From Centrapalus pauciflorus (lineage: Eukaryota; Streptophyta; Magnoliopsida; Asterales; Asteraceae), in NCBI GenBank assembly GCA_020465985.1, contig JAANYP010006957.1, positions 310,001-374,000 of the forward strand: a stretch of DNA of 64,000 bases. The letters are read 5' to 3'. Both the position numbers and the translations under genes were made by a program. Below the pieces are notes generated by a model. That model saw only the letters and a program-made list of their open reading frames with translations. It ran no database searches and was not told where the DNA came from. Each line of letters starts with the position of its first letter. The stretch's first letter is position 1. Below are positions 26,586 through 40,022 of this stretch, piece after piece.

Positions 26586-29500
26586 TTAGCTATCACTATT
26601 TCCCGACGATATTTCATCTTCTGAATCAGGAACAATGGCAGATTCGAGAGCTGTATTGTGGTTAGGCCTTTGTCTCAATCGTTTCTTGGTACCAAAGCTT
26701 CTGATCTGTTCGATACAGCACTCACCATTCCCACTGATTTTCTTGCTTTCTCTTGTTTGATCAACAAAGCTACCACTTTGAATTTCGGAATTTAGAACTA
26801 ACCTATTCCTGCCGCTGCTATGGTTTGCGTTTTCCTCGCTATCATCATTTTCATCTTCGAGTGGTTCTTCTCCAGAGTCCTCCCTACTGCGGTCTTCAGA
26901 TACATCTTTGGTTTCAAGCTTGCCGCTCTCAGATTCAGAATCAGATTCAGAGGGTTCATCATCATTGGAATGTTCATCATCTTGCTCTGAATCCTCCTTC
27001 GCAACAGTTTCTTTTTTCTCAATCCTTTGTTCGTCTCTGGTTTTCATCTTCCTAAAGCACAGTTCAGAGAAATATACAAAAGTACAGTTTTAATATTAGC
27101 ATATCGACATAAATACGCATCCAGTTGTGTCATAATGGATGGAATAGTAATAATGAAGTGGAGAACATTAGCACTTCAAATGAGGTTATATAAGATCCAA
27201 GAATTACATAAATGAAGTATAAAGCAGATATCAAACTAGTCCTGCAAAGGGCTTGTGTGGTTGCAAACAAATCCCGTTCAATGAACTGTCCAGAAGAAAG
27301 TCCATTTATATTAAACCAATGAACGAAAACAAACTTTTATGCTTGTTTAACTAGATGAACAAAGGTTTCGTTCATGAACGTTCTGTTATGTTCATATATG
27401 TTTGCATAATAGATGTATAATATTTGGGAGCAGTTGGGGTAGCCTAAAAATAATCAGCCTTTTTGCCATAATAGAAGTACAATATTCTCAAAAGGGGAGT
27501 GTGTTTCAAATTCTGTTTCACAAAAAGAACTAAATTTGCTCTCATAAAAAAGTGACGCGCTTTCAGAAAAATGTAGAAAAAGTAATTTATTGTATTTACC
27601 GACAGTTTTGACACTTTTAATAACCCTTTTTAGTGACACTATTATGCACAACCTTTCTATGGAGGCAAAACGACCAAACATACTACATGAGCTTTCTATG
27701 GAGGCAAAATTAGTTTGTTACCTAAAATAGAAAAATCAATCTAAAGTATGTTGCCTTTTTATGCATTTATCCTTAAAAAAATAAAACACATTCTCAAAAA
27801 CAAATAAATAATAAATATAAACCAATATATTGAGAACATTCTTCAATTTCATACATTAACATAAAGTATGTATTTATGCATTGAAAATGATATATTAGGT
27901 TATTAATGTAAATTTATGAGTATGTGGCTATGAACAAAAGTATGTAAATCTATTTCTTCTACTTGTCTCACATGATTCGTTTAAATTAAAAAAGTTCAAT
28001 GTGTATATGTATACAAATTTTGAAGAAAATCAAATGCTCTTCTGGTTTCTACAAAAAAGAATTTGTTTGTATTTCTTTACTTTCTTAATACACATTAAAA
28101 AAGTTCAATGTGTATTTAGCGTTCATGTATGTTCGTTTGTTTGGCTAAACTTACATGAACGAACTTGAACAAAAAAATCACAATGAACGAATAAGAACAA
28201 GGCCCTGTTCGTGTTCGTTCGTTTGGTTCATTTACAGCTCTAGGACTAATAATTATGTGGGATGCCATAATTAAGATTTTTCAGAATATCTCGAAATATA
28301 TTATAAGCAAGTTGGTTGTCAAAAAGGATAAGAAGCATATGGAAAAGTGATGTAATATATACAACTTACTTGGTTTCTCGTATGGCCTCGTTAATAGCCT
28401 TGTCGTAGTCATCTGCAAAAATTCACACGACAGAATGGTTTCATTTTAATGATAGAAAAGAAGAAAAAATCAAAGCAATCGGCAATGTGATCATATCTTC
28501 TTTTGAAATCTAAATTTTACAAACAGCTAACTGATGATTCAAATTACATACAAAATTTTATCATGCATATGTTTAATGTTTCCCCCTTGGTTAAGCAAAT
28601 CTGCAGGTCAAAACAAACTCTTTACTCTTTTTCCATATGAAAACATCATCTGGATGACAGCAATATACGCAATTGAGAACATAGCCTATGGAAACCTTTA
28701 ACCAAACCACCAATAATTTTACTTAACAAAAATTTGCCCACATAAATACTTAGGAGTTAGGACCGCTGAATATACTCTTTCTTGCAGTCAAACCACTAGC
28801 ATGATCTAAAGGATACAGCTTGTGGCATCACATTAAGACATTAAATGTTAATAATTATAAACATAAATGGTCTGTCAACTTCAACTGATATATCAGTAGA
28901 TTAAACCATAGACAGTTCAGTCAGATTAAGATATAGTTCAGGGCATCAATTTAGATATTAAATGTTAATAATTTTAGTTATTATATGAACCAAATGATAG
29001 ATCTTCTTTAAACATATATGGTCTGTCAACTTCAACTGAAATATCAGTAAATTAAACCATAGACAGGTCCAATCACATTAAGATACAGTTCAGGGCATCA
29101 TTAAGATATTAAATACTAATAATTCTAGTTGTTTATTGACCATAAGATAGATTTTCTTTAAAAAGGGCCTTTGGCCTAGCAATGTTAAGGTGTTGCCCCA
29201 ACCAAGAGGTTGTGGGTTCAAGTCTCACTTGAGACATAGGTGGTAGTGTAGGATAATATGATGGTAGTATAGAGTAGCCTTTTAAAAGGACAGGTTCAAT
29301 CATATATCGGACGCTGATAATTATAGAATAACACTTTGAAGAATAGTAGCCATAAAGTCATAAACCCAATATGGTAAAGAGATACAATTACAGTTTACTC
29401 ACGACTTCTCATTTACGGAAATTCTATATATTATAAATTTATAATCATAAAGTATGAATCAAACTGTCTAACAAGAATGTCACAAAAATATAAAAATAAG

Positions 29501-32500
29501 CAAACAGTGGTGAGAGACAAAGGCATTTAAAACTTGGGATGTTGTAAGTTAGACTTTGAACTTTGAAGTATAACAAACGTCAAAAGAGAACTCCAAGGTT
29601 GCGTTTATTTATGGAAGTTTCTTGTTGTTATAATCCTGATGGTTTAACACATCTTTGAAGAATAGTAGCCATTAACACAATATGGTAGCAAGATACATTT
29701 CAGTTCACTGACAACTTATTTATGGAAATTCTATAAATTATAACCATAAAGTATGAACTAAATTATCTAACGGGAATGTTACAGAAATATTAAATTAAGG
29801 GAATGGTGATAGGCATTTGAAAAGTTCAGTTTATAGACATCTATATTAGCTTGGGATGTTGTTAGTTAGCCTTTGAAATATAAGAATCAAAAGAGAACTC
29901 ACAGGTTTGTGTTTATTTATGAGAGTTTCTTTTATCTAGAAATTAAATTGTTATAATCCTGATGATATAACACATTTACCATGATCCTATAAGTCTATAA
30001 CATTCTTAATTCAAGCACTATGGGTTTCCAGAATGTGACCAAAGTAATGTAAGTCTGCAGGAAATACTTGTTAAATAAAAATATTCTTTATGAATTAAAA
30101 ATATATAAGCAAATTTGTATAACAAATGTTTGTTCTAAGTAACCTAAAGAACAACAAATCTCTCTCCAAGCTCATGTATTTTACTTACTTACAAATTTTC
30201 CTGTCCCTACTAATTGACTTCTACAATATGGATGATTCAAACATTAGAATTTCCCCAGAAGTGACCATCAATCCTCACAAATTAAATATTTGCATGCCTT
30301 AATTTATTTTCAATCAACGCATACAGCATATGTCTATATGAGAACTGTTCATACCAAATGTGTAGTTAACTGGTCCACGACTACGGCAGGAACGCGTGAT
30401 TCCAGATCTACAGAAATTATTTATGATCTTCTCTTCATTTTTCTTCTTCTGCAATGCTCTTTGTCGCTTCTGTAAGAGGCGACAAGAAATGATATTAAAG
30501 ACATGATCTCTTATTTTGTCATGTGCATCTTCTATAAACAGTTAAGGACACAAACCTTATAAAGCTTAGTAAGAACAGGAATGACTTCGGTTGCAACAGC
30601 ATTACTAACAGAAACTTCCACTTTTGAATCACTAGATGAGTATTCATCCTGTCATCATCAGCAATGATAAGAGAGAAGACTGAAGAAGGTTTAATTAGAA
30701 ATCACAATTTTGAATTTGACCTATTTACCTATGGATGTATTGATTTAGGTTATATGTTTACCTCTAATGTATCATAAGGATAAATCAAAATAACGTTAAA
30801 AAGGACGCAGATTTAAGAGTGGGTCTAAGGTCAGCAAAAGTAACTTCCTAAAACGCTTTATTAGGTTATCACATAGTTGTTGATAGCGAACAGCGGACGA
30901 TAGCGACAAGCTACCTATATGCTACATCGCGATAGCGCCTGCTATTTCATGTTTTGCGGATATAGTTTTAAAGGCAAAATATATATGTCACGTTAAACTG
31001 TATATTGTACTTAACATTATAACTTAAAATAAAGTCTTAAAACGATTAAAAGCCAATATAGAGCATCTAATTCTTGTAAACATGTCTTTTATGTGTACAT
31101 ACAAAACTTTTCATTGTACAAGCAAGATTGGTTGGATTAGCCCACTTTTCTGTAGGTTCTGACATATTCAAAAATAAAAAAAAAAGGTAATAGCGGACCG
31201 CTAAACACATAATAGTGGACGATCGTCGCTACGCTACGCTATTCGCTATAGCGACCGCTATCATCGCTATTGACAACTATGGGTTATCATTATGATAATA
31301 TAGATTTTAGTAATATTTAACATACTATATACGTATAAAAATGGGAAGGAAAAACGAAGAAATTGGTCAAGAAAATGTTCAGGACCAACCCAACCCAAAC
31401 CTTAATGGCTTAATAGACCATTACCCAACCAACTCGGCCTGTCCATTTTGCCACATCTAATTTGGTATGCCTATAGTTCATGAGTTTGACTTGACAAATG
31501 ATTTACAAAACCAACTTCACAGATCCAGCTTACCACAACTTTCTGGAACTCCTCTAGATTGGTTGCAAGTGTTTCCCATTGACAACTCATAGTTGGTGTT
31601 CCAGATTTACGAAAAAGAGTTATTTCCTTGTACAATCTAAAGCCAATAACTTCATTGCCATCACACCTGCCAATGACCCAAAAATAAGCATGAGTTATCA
31701 ACCTCAATCATGTGTTATATCACTACAGTGTTAAATCATACCAATATGAGGTCCCTTTTCCATCTTCGCCGATGTTATTTTTCCGAAACATGGAAAGCTG
31801 GTTGTTAGTTTTTACTGCATCATTGATGTATGACACCACATCATATTGCTGTGATGACAAAACATAACACATTATATGAGAAACAAAAGATAAGTAAGGG
31901 TGCAAATGAACCGAGCTACTCGAGCTCGGCTCGTCAAAAGCTCGAGCCTAAATTCAAGCTCATTAATAAACGAGCTCGAGCCCGAGCTTCACATATCGAG
32001 TTTGTGAGCCTAACTGAGCTTAAATGAGCTTATATATAAATATGTTTTTTAAATTAATAAACATATTATATGTAGATTAAATAAATAAAAACATATAAAA
32101 ATAAAAAGTTACATATATTATATAAAATGATTATATAAAAATTAATTAAATAAATTAAAATATATAATGAACGAGTCGAGCCGGAGCCAAACTCGAGCTT
32201 GGAAAAGTATTCACAAGCCGAGCTCGAGCCTGGTACTTTTAAACGAGTCGAGCTCGAGCTTAAACGGGCTTGGCTCGGCTCGTTTACACCCCTAGTTGAT
32301 GAGTATATACATGAACAGAATATAATTTTAGCAAAATTAGCAAATAGTTCATTGCCTGTTTTGATATTTGAAAACAGTCTAACTACCTTTTATTTGAAAA
32401 CAGTCTAACTACCCTTTATTTGAAAAACCTCAACAAAGATATTCACGCTTCAGCACTGAAATCACATGAGAACTACTATCGCCAATTTTAGGCATCCTTT

Positions 32501-35500
32501 ACAACTTGGACATAATATACAAAACACTCAAATCAGTTTTTGACAAGCATCTTACCCTCCTCTCTTCCACACCAAAATATCTTCTTTAAATGCAAGCACT
32601 AATGGTTATAATTATGTACTACATCTTTGTCAAGTTATACGCACTATCTAGTTTCTACATCACAGGCCTACAACTTTGAACATGCCATCTTTGAAAGGGA
32701 AATGTGACAGCTGTATAACAGATAGATAAGACTTATAATGCACAAAACTTGAGATGGTTTCTAAAATACGTGTCACAAATATTTAACCGTGATTTGGAAA
32801 ACATTTTAAACCTTCTGTGTGCCTGACAAAGTAGAAACTTACTACAATACAGTATTAATAGACTTGTCATTGCTGCAATATAAAAAATAAACAAAAAAAG
32901 GGCTGGGTATAATACATCAGCTCGGATCTCACAAAGCGCTTTAAGAATAACAAGACGGATGGTAGGATCAAGGTCTTTGTATGTCGCCATCTCCGCACTG
33001 CATAACCCCATACCCATAACAGCAGATAAAAACTTATCGTTAGTTATTATACCGTGGCATCAGTTTCATAGCTTTTTATGAATGAAGATAAAAGTACCCT
33101 TTAGTTGCAGTTAATGGAAAATCTCCCTCAGCAACCTGAAGTCCATAATAGGTTGCTGTTATTATTCTTTTTTTGAAAGGCTTGCTCTAATTTAACTAAA
33201 GAATCTAAAAATAATCAAGGTCATCATAAGAAGAGATAACCATTAACCTACCCATGGCCACCACATGGTGAGCTTCTTATAGAGTGCCACAACCCAAGCA
33301 TCAGGGTCTTTAAGGGTTTTACTTACAGGTGGAATTCCCTGTTCAGAATTTTGGAAGAATAAGTATCAATAAGAAGATCAAATTTTATGAATTTAGCATA
33401 AGCAACAAAGGCTAGCTTTCTAAACGTTATAATAAATTGCAGACAACACTGTCAAACAAACTTTGAGAGAAAGAAGCTTTCATATATACACAAATCAACC
33501 AAGGCAAATACATATAACTTCAGTCAATGGCTGAGGGAGTAGGGTGGCAGGTGGGTGCCTGGCCACCCTCAACAAGCCCAAATATTATAGTAATTAACAT
33601 TATTTTAATATTATTATAAGGTGAACTAGCCAATCAAAATGTTTCTACCCCTTTAATTCAAGGATTTCAATAAAAGAAATCATGACTCCACGACCCATCC
33701 ACATTTCTCATTAATGGTGTTGCTGATTGTTCTTGCTATTAGCCTATTAGGTAAATATTCTCAATTTCTCATTGTTTTGTTTTTTCCTTTCTCCTTTTTT
33801 ATTGTAATTAAGTGTATTCTAATTATATATAATTGTAGAAAATCACAATGTTAGTTTCATATGTAAGTTGTTTTATTTCAAAGAATTTGTATGTCTATTT
33901 TATTCAGAGTAAATTACTTTCATATGTCGTCCAGTTGTAATTACTCGTTAAAATTTTATAGTAAAACAAGGTCTCCCTTAACAAAAATTCATGGCTCCGT
34001 CCCTGACTTCAGTGCCTACTTCGACATTTCCGTATCATAAAGCCACTGTCAACAAGTTGCATTACGCTCGTTTACTGTGTCCATAAACATTGTGAGACCC
34101 ATGTTCCTTGATGTAAAAACAATAATCGTACAATTTGCATACCCTCGTCCAATTTCACAACTAATAATGATGAATTTCCCAATATCTTTAATCTATCTGA
34201 CAGGTTGGTAAAGCTTAGTAGAATGCAAGCACACCATTCTCATGCAAGCAGACACAAAATCAAGTATATACCCAAAGTGAAGGATAACCAATGGGACGAA
34301 AAAGAGTGAAAATAAAGATGGTGAAGAAGGCAACAGTAAACACTTACAAAACTTGATAGTAAATAATTTAACAAGATACAGGCAGCATTAAATGTTGAAT
34401 AAAGCACAAAGTTGTAACAATTTGTGAGTGCTAGACATGAAAAGTGCCAATAAGCAAGGGTGGAACAAGTATTTAGTAGGTGACTGTTTTGACATAAAAG
34501 AAGGAGAAGGAAATAGTAGTTATTATGATGCTGCATGAGAAGCAGTTAATATGACAGGGTCATAAAAAAAGCAATTAAGATTGGTAAACATAGCAAAAGA
34601 GTGTCATCCAGGTTTTCAAGTACACACAAGAAGTATAACACGATACAGAAACACGCAAACAGCCTACAAGAAAATTTGGTGAATCAAATCAATATCAAAA
34701 TCAATCTCAAGCAAGGATTAACTGTGGTTGATGATTACATGTCAATCTTCCAGAATTAAAGCAGTGGAAGACAAAAAACACAAAAGTGCATCATAAACAA
34801 GACTCATAGAATGATGTGTCCATCTCAATGATTGCATGAAATTAGACTATTACCTGGTTAAAGAATAATCCACGTTCGAGCAGTATACACATTATAAAGT
34901 AACAAACATAATAAGTTTATAGTGAATGCCCCTCCAATAAATAACTTTAATAACATCTTGATCCATATTCTATATCCATGAGGAAACCAATTAAAGGACA
35001 ATCTATCCCGGATGAAGAACTTTGGTGTTTAGTTAAGTAACTGCTTGGGCCAAAGCTAGAAAGATGAATAAGTGTTCAACATGCTAAGTGATTTGTTTTA
35101 CATGCAAGACTCCTCTAGATGTGTATACCTTCTCATATGTGCCATCAATAATGACAAGGGGTCATCATATATTCTCATATATTGTTTTCATAAAATAATT
35201 AATTTGATCATTAATGTTGACTCTACAATTATGTAATAACCATTTACGTAATAGTCTTCCTCTTAGAGACTTAGACTGGTAGTTGTAAGATCTCATCATC
35301 AACAGACATGTTCCTATTGCTCAAAACTCGATAGTAGCATGAGAAATGCATGCTTCAGGCTCTGCATAATTACAGCCGACTTCAAACCTATTGGTTGACT
35401 ATCCTAAACCACCAATATCCAAATGTGAAACATCGTAAGAAAAAAAAACAATTCAAGTAATCACAACAATTAAACACACGAAAAAAATGAGTTACAATGT

Positions 35501-36530
35501 AGCGAGCACTACGAAAGAAAGAAAGACCTTTAAGAGCGCGATGTGAAGCTGCGCAAGAGACCTGTTTGGTAGTATAAGTGCCATCTCAACTTCTTCACCA
35601 GAAATCTTGAGATTAGTTTCTGTGACAGGCTCAAACACCTGTATAATTTGTCACATTATGGCTCTTGCACATTTGATATAAAAGTATGCACTTGACAGTG
35701 ACTTAAACTCCAAATTCATTAAGACTGTGTGTAGATGAAAACTGATTATAGAAAACTTACCTCTTAAAATTCATATTCTACATTTCTACTCATTACATTG
35801 TTGCAATAATTAACATGCGAACTTCATACACTATGCAATCCCACTTTATTTTATAGTAAATTTAACTAAATGCATTAGATACATAGTTGCATGTCAAAAT
35901 CATTCCGAACAGTAATCCTTTGTGGCTTCAAATACCATCTTCAATAGTTTTCCAGGCTTCAAATGCGCCTCTCCCCCTATATTTTTATATATATACATGC
36001 ATACAAGTATATATATACTGCCCTTTGTCTGTCGTCTAAGATCTACTTTAGCAAAGGCACAACACACTCAAGGCATTAGAAACACACGACGTTTCCTATC
36101 AAACTCGTTCCATATTTGACGTCCATTCATTTTACGGATCTTCTCTCCCCCGTTTATATTCATACGTTTGGTCGACTTCCAAACCGTTGTATATTTGCAA
36201 CATTTCAATGATCCCGTTCGCTCTCTCTCTCTGCTACCCCAGTCCCCCATCGCAAAAAGTGTATACGTTTTTTAAAGAACATCCAAGTTTTGTCGAATAG
36301 GGTTTTGAGTTCTACCGCTAATCTTTCGAAGATACATCATGAAGAAAACAAATGCTGGTCGGTCTATACAAACTAGATACCAAAAATAGAACTTTGAAAG
36401 TGATAAAACCAACGATCAAATCAAACATCACCTTTAAGAAATTAAGAACGGAAGCCAACTCCCAACGTTGTCGAAGCCTACTCCGAGCAGTTTCAAACTC
36501 CGACGACGTTTCCACACCGTTTTCGTTCAT
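26586..36530 (-). CDS. DDR4: DDR4-like DDT-domain protein (ISWI complex)
   Basis: Eleven minus-strand exons close in frame to 457 residues: 36530-36432, 35638-35528, 33338-33252, 33135-33098, 32997-32916, 31848-31742, 31666-31534, 30648-30556, 30469-30355, 28412-28370, 27051-26586. Residues ~17-85 form a DDT domain (RQRWELASVLNFLKVFEPV, then EEVEMALILPNRSLAQLHIA). Next come conserved blocks with DPDAWVVALYKKLTMWWPW, EMATYKDLDPTIRLVILKAL and ISYWCDGNEVIGFRLYKE-like sequence. A basic stretch (KQKRALQKKNEEK) and a long Ser/Asp/Glu-rich tail end the protein. DDT proteins of this group associate with ISWI ATPases (CHR11/CHR17) in Arabidopsis. The protein should be nuclear. The DDR4 label rests on recalled similarity to At1g18950. 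The WCDG join at exon 6/7 is the least certain splice. Confidence 0.88.
27280..28245. repeat. GTTCGTT/AACGAAC-rich hAT-like element in intron 10
   Basis: Both ends of this block are rich in TTCGTTCATGAACG and TGAACGAAC words, with an AT-rich core. The right end GTTCGTTTGGTTCATTTACAG is of the type seen in non-autonomous hAT elements. Boundaries are approximate. Confidence 0.45.
28823..29155. repeat. Tandem duplication, ~151-bp period, in intron 9
   Basis: The block beginning GGTCTGTCAACTTCAACTGA at 28869 recurs at 29020 with scattered differences. A partial third unit precedes it (GGCATCACATTAAGACATTAA). A SINE sits directly after the last unit. Confidence 0.8.
29165..29290 (+). mobile_element. 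tRNA-derived SINE, copy 2
   Basis: It begins GGGCCTTTGGCCTAGC (A-box region) and carries GGTTCAAGTCTC (B-box, ~29215-29226). The tail contains GGTGGTAGTGTAGGATAAT. It is inserted in intron 9 of the DDR4-like gene, antisense to it. Confidence 0.75.
29330..29975. repeat. Tandem duplication, ~319-bp period, in intron 9
   Basis: The unit starting GAATAGTAGCCAT at 29341 recurs at 29660. Later landmarks (CATAAAGTATGAA, AGCTTGGGATGTTGT-type words, ATAATCCTGATG) follow in the same order in both units. The copies have diverged by many substitutions and small indels. Confidence 0.8.
30872..31281. mobile_element. hAT MITE, GATAGCG family, copy 2
   Basis: A 410-bp element in intron 7 of the DDR4-like gene, with perfect 8-bp duplications GGTTATCA (30864-30871 and 31282-31289). 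The ends are CATAGTTGTTGATAGCGA and its near-complement TCGCTATTGACAACTATG. The internal order of words matches copy 1 at 16039. No coding capacity. Confidence 0.9.
31896..32294. mobile_element. hAT-like MITE with CGAGCTCGGCTCG ends
   Basis: The left end AGGGTGCAAATGAACCGAGC pairs with the right end GGCTCGTTTACACCCCTA. Both flanks are packed with GAGCTCG words and the core is AT-rich. No clean duplication is visible. It lies in intron 5 of the DDR4-like gene. A relative is at 37846-38313. Confidence 0.75.
32372..32424. repeat. Short tandem duplication (~27 bp)
   Basis: AACAGTCTAACTACC-TTTATTTGAAA occurs twice in succession within intron 5 of the DDR4-like gene. Confidence 0.8.
33525..34005. 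mobile_element. hAT-type non-autonomous element, 481 bp
   Basis: Perfect 8-bp duplications ACTTCAGT flank it (33517-33524 and 34006-34013). It starts CAATGGCTGAGG and ends ATGGCTCCGTCCCTG, the latter a common end of plant hAT elements. It lies in intron 2 of the DDR4-like gene and has no open frame of note. Confidence 0.8.
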
Positions 36531-36702
36531 CGTTTTAGAGAGAAAAAACCTAGAATGAGAGAGAGTACGGGTGTGTGCGAATTTGGGAGAACTTGAGGGA
36601 TCGATGTTAATAGTAGAGGTTTCCCGCCCAAATATGTCTGATAAAGTTTAGGTTATAGCCTAAATAGTACCTGCACTATTGGATTATCTACAATTTTAGT
36701 AT
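36531..36702. other. Upstream region of the DDR4-like gene
   Basis: It should contain the 5' leader and start region of the minus-strand gene. No clear TATA box was identified. Confidence 0.4.
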
Positions 36703-37180
36703 GGATTAATTGCATCAAGATGTAACATAATGGCACATTTTATTCAATTTGGGTAACATACTAATTTTTTCCTAATTAAGGTAACATACTTTACAATCAA
36801 GTCAATCAATGTAACCATATTGAATTGAAAAATAAAAATTACTGACGTGATAGTTTCTTTGTCAAGTCAGAATTTTTTTTACAGAAATGACAGCATAATT
36901 GTTATATGATGTGCACTATTTTATGCAATTTAAAATGACTTTTTGATAATGTTTTGCTATTTTGTGTAAATTTAAAATTAATTAAGCAATATTAGAAATT
37001 AAAAAAACTAATGGCTGGATTCAGAAACTGTCATGTCAATAATTTTTACCTTTCAATCCGATACGGTTACCTTTATTGACTTGATTCAGAAAGTATCTTA
37101 CCTCAAATAGAAAACTTTATAGTATGTTACCCAAATTGAAAAAACAGTGACAATAGATTACATTTCGACATAATTAACCC
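36703..37180. mobile_element. Mutator-like MITE with long arms
   Basis: A 478-bp element with 9-bp duplications TTTTAGTAT on both sides (36694-36702 and 37181-37189). The ends GGATTAATTGCATC and GACATAATTAACCC are inverted. The arms match for about 150 bp (CAATTTGGGTAACATACTA versus AGTATGTTACCCAAATTG, and more). It lies in the promoter-side spacer between two divergent genes. Confidence 0.88.
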
Positions 37181-37189
37181 TTTTAGTAT

Positions 37190-37838
37190 CTACCACATTC
37201 CTTCTTCTTTTTTTCTTTTTTTGTCTAATCCATAAGGAAAAAAAACCATAAAATTGTCATTCATCTGTTAATCTGCTTGCTTGCTTATGTAATTAACTAG
37301 GTAATTTTAAGTTCTAGGATTCTATAATGTTTGTATATTTATAATTATTATTGGTATTATCGTACTCGAGCAAATCAGCGATGACAGTAAAATGTTTTTT
37401 ACTAACGTGTTTGTTTAGTATCGTTGTCATTCTTCAAAGGCTATCAAGGTAGAAGAAATTGAGGATTCTATAACATGTCGAATTGTCGATGTTGTTATTA
37501 ATGAACATGCACACAGTTAATGTTAATTATAAGTTTGAACATGTACATTTCATTTTTCAGACAAATATAACAAGGTTTAAATTCCTACATATAGATTTTT
37601 GTAACAATATCTTTTTGTTTAACTGCAAGTCCAAATAAATAGAATTACATTGAACATATCTAAAAGAATTTAATTGATTTGCCATTAAATTTTCTAAGTA
37701 TTTTGATCTTTTGATTTATGGAAAGACAAACAAATGAACACATCAAATTTAAAAGACTTATGCAAAAGACGTTTTTAAGAGTTGTTTGGTCAAACATTGT
37801 CCAACATGCGATAATATAGCACTTACTTATGCAATTAA
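37190..37838. other. AT-rich spacer, nothing recognised
   Basis: No open frame with protein character and no repeat boundary were seen. Confidence 0.4.
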
Positions 37839-37845
37839 ATGAATC

Positions 37846-38313
37846 TAGGGCTGCAAACGAGTCGAGTCAAATTCGAGTTCGGCTCGATTCGTTTAAGGTA
37901 GGATCGAGATTGACTCGCTTTCAAAATGTATGCTAAAGCTCGGCTCGAGAAGTACAGAAATTAAGCTCGGCTCGAAAAACTCGAATTTCTATAAATAATT
38001 TTTGAGTTCGTTTTTTTGGCATCTAGCTCGAGCTCGATACTTGAAAAGCCTGAATTGCTTAATAAAACATCGACTCGATATGTGTGTGTTCATGACTCGA
38101 TACTCAAATTTCTTGAAAAGTTTGACTTGATATATATGTATATAAAAGGTTTGAAAAGCTAGATAAAAACTCGAGCCGGGTCATTTAAAGTTTGAGTTTG
38201 GCTCGGTAAATCTTTCAAGTTTGAGTTCGGCTTGTTAAGACTTTCGAGCTCAAGTTTTTGGTCTCAGGCTAGAGATGGAGCTTGATAAAAGTTTGACTCG
38301 TTTGCAGCCCTAG
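37846..38313. mobile_element. hAT MITE with CTGCAAACGAGTCGAG ends
   Basis: It starts TAGGGCTGCAAACGAGTCGA and ends GACTCGTTTGCAGCCCTAG. ATGAATC lies on both sides (37839-37845 and 38314-38320), an 8-bp duplication with one mismatch or a 7-bp match. Subterminal GGCTCGA/TCGAGC words point both ways. Confidence 0.82.
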
Positions 38314-39249
38314 ATGAATCATTCAAGAAAATGCATCTGCATTCAAGAAAGGGCTGAAAAAGTAACATCTTATGAGCACTTTTAAACTACGGAAGCTATC
38401 GAATTTCACCTATTGGGCTCTAATATTGTATTTTGGAATTCTTTTTCCATATAGACTTGATGTTTAGCTAATGTGGTTATATCTAGAACTGTAAAGGGTT
38501 GTTAGTGGTTCTAAAAATGATGTGATGGGCTGAATATTAGGCATCAAATGCAACTGTAAAACATAGGTGTTTGTTTCGTAGCACCTCACCTTTCAAACCG
38601 AAAAAATTACAATTCAGTTCATGTATAGCAATACAATGAAATTCTCGTACAGCTTATGATGCCTACAAGATAAATTGTCCTATAATTAATTGCATACGAT
38701 CACAAGTTCATGATTTGTTTCCGTTTGAATGAACATCGTTTCCATTTTACATATTGATTTATACATTTTAACAATTTTATGCTTGAGTGAGCAATGTGTG
38801 TTCTCCTTTTCTAAAAGTGTTGGTGGTAATTTATATCATATACAACTGCCCAAAAAGGTAACGCACAATACCACCATTGTTGTTCGAAGAAGTGAGGTGG
38901 ACGTCTACCATCACTATTTCATTTACTGAATTTCTATAGAAAACCAATGCCAATCACTCCCTTTTCAAATAAATCTTGCTTACCATGAACGATATGATTT
39001 CAACACATTTTAGAGGCAAAAAATAGTGTTACTTCACCAAATTTGATGAAAACTATGAAACCAGCATATACGATTTATATTTTCAATTTTTCCAAACGAT
39101 TTTAATGATGAATTATTTTGATTTTTAATTTTTTTTTTTCAAATGTAAAAAACGACGGCAGTTTAGTTTCATAATTATTTCGAACGGAGAAAAAATATGA
39201 ACCAATCAAAAATTTCTATTGAAAAAAATGACAAACATTTTCGGTTTTT

Positions 39250-39280
<31 letters not shown>

Positions 39281-40022
39281 TAGAATTAAAAAATAAAATT
39301 GATACATTGGTATTTTGTGTAGTATGTTGTTATTTTAGGAGTACATTGCTATTTTAGGCAACACGTTGCTATTTTATGCGTACGTTGCTATTTTGCGCAA
39401 ACCCGGTGATGACATGATAGCTTACGTGGATGGCTAATCAGCACCAACGACCCCCAGTTATCAACGGTTGCTATTATGTAATGATTTTTAAAAGTTCAAT
39501 GCTTTAATAAAAAAATTTCAGATGATAATATGCTATTTTGGACGAAATCTTTGGTAGGTTGCTTGAATAAAAACTTTATATATAGTTAGTTGTTATTTTG
39601 TGCAGTTTGCCTTAAATGAGACAGGATAAAACCCATGAGACCATATGATTCCAGTGAGTTTTCTTTCTAACAATGCTTATTATTTGGTTTAAAAAATTTT
39701 AAAACCTACCCTCATTTCTTTATATGAAAATCCGTCGATCAAAATTAAAAAAAAAAAAAAAAAAAAGTGTAATATTAAATAAGAATTTACTATTTTGGTT
39801 AATCGAGTGATTTTAGTTTTTGACATTTTATAAGTGAAAACCCCTGTCTAAACCCCCCTCAAATATCCTATCTTGTTGCTCCAACAACCTCTCAATTCAA
39901 TTTTCCAACCGGCGACGCCGTGACACGGTGCCTCCAAGTGCCTTCGTCGGACAAAACCACCGCAAAAACCTTTTCATCGACGCAACAATCTGTTCGCTGC
40001 CAATAGAGAACTGACGATTGCA
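38314..40022. other. Spacer upstream of the PPR gene
   Basis: It holds a degenerate minisatellite at 39305-39405, an (AAT)n block near 39250-39280 and a poly-A run near 39745-39766. The last ~200 bases should be promoter and leader of the PPR gene. No other gene seen. Confidence 0.45.
39305..39405. repeat. Degenerate minisatellite, GTTGCTATTTT core
   Basis: Five imperfect units of about 20-22 bp share (A)C(G/A)TTG(C/G)TATTTT. Single related words recur further downstream (near 39465, 39525, 39590). Confidence 0.65.

Noticed and set aside
26753..27093. Plus-strand frames over the last DDR4-like exon
   Set aside because: They arise from the antisense of the Ser/Asp/Glu-rich tail and have no independent support.
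29172..29226. Possible tRNA gene from A- and B-box matches
   Set aside because: No acceptor stem or anticodon stem closes; the sequence matches two other diverged copies and is a SINE head.
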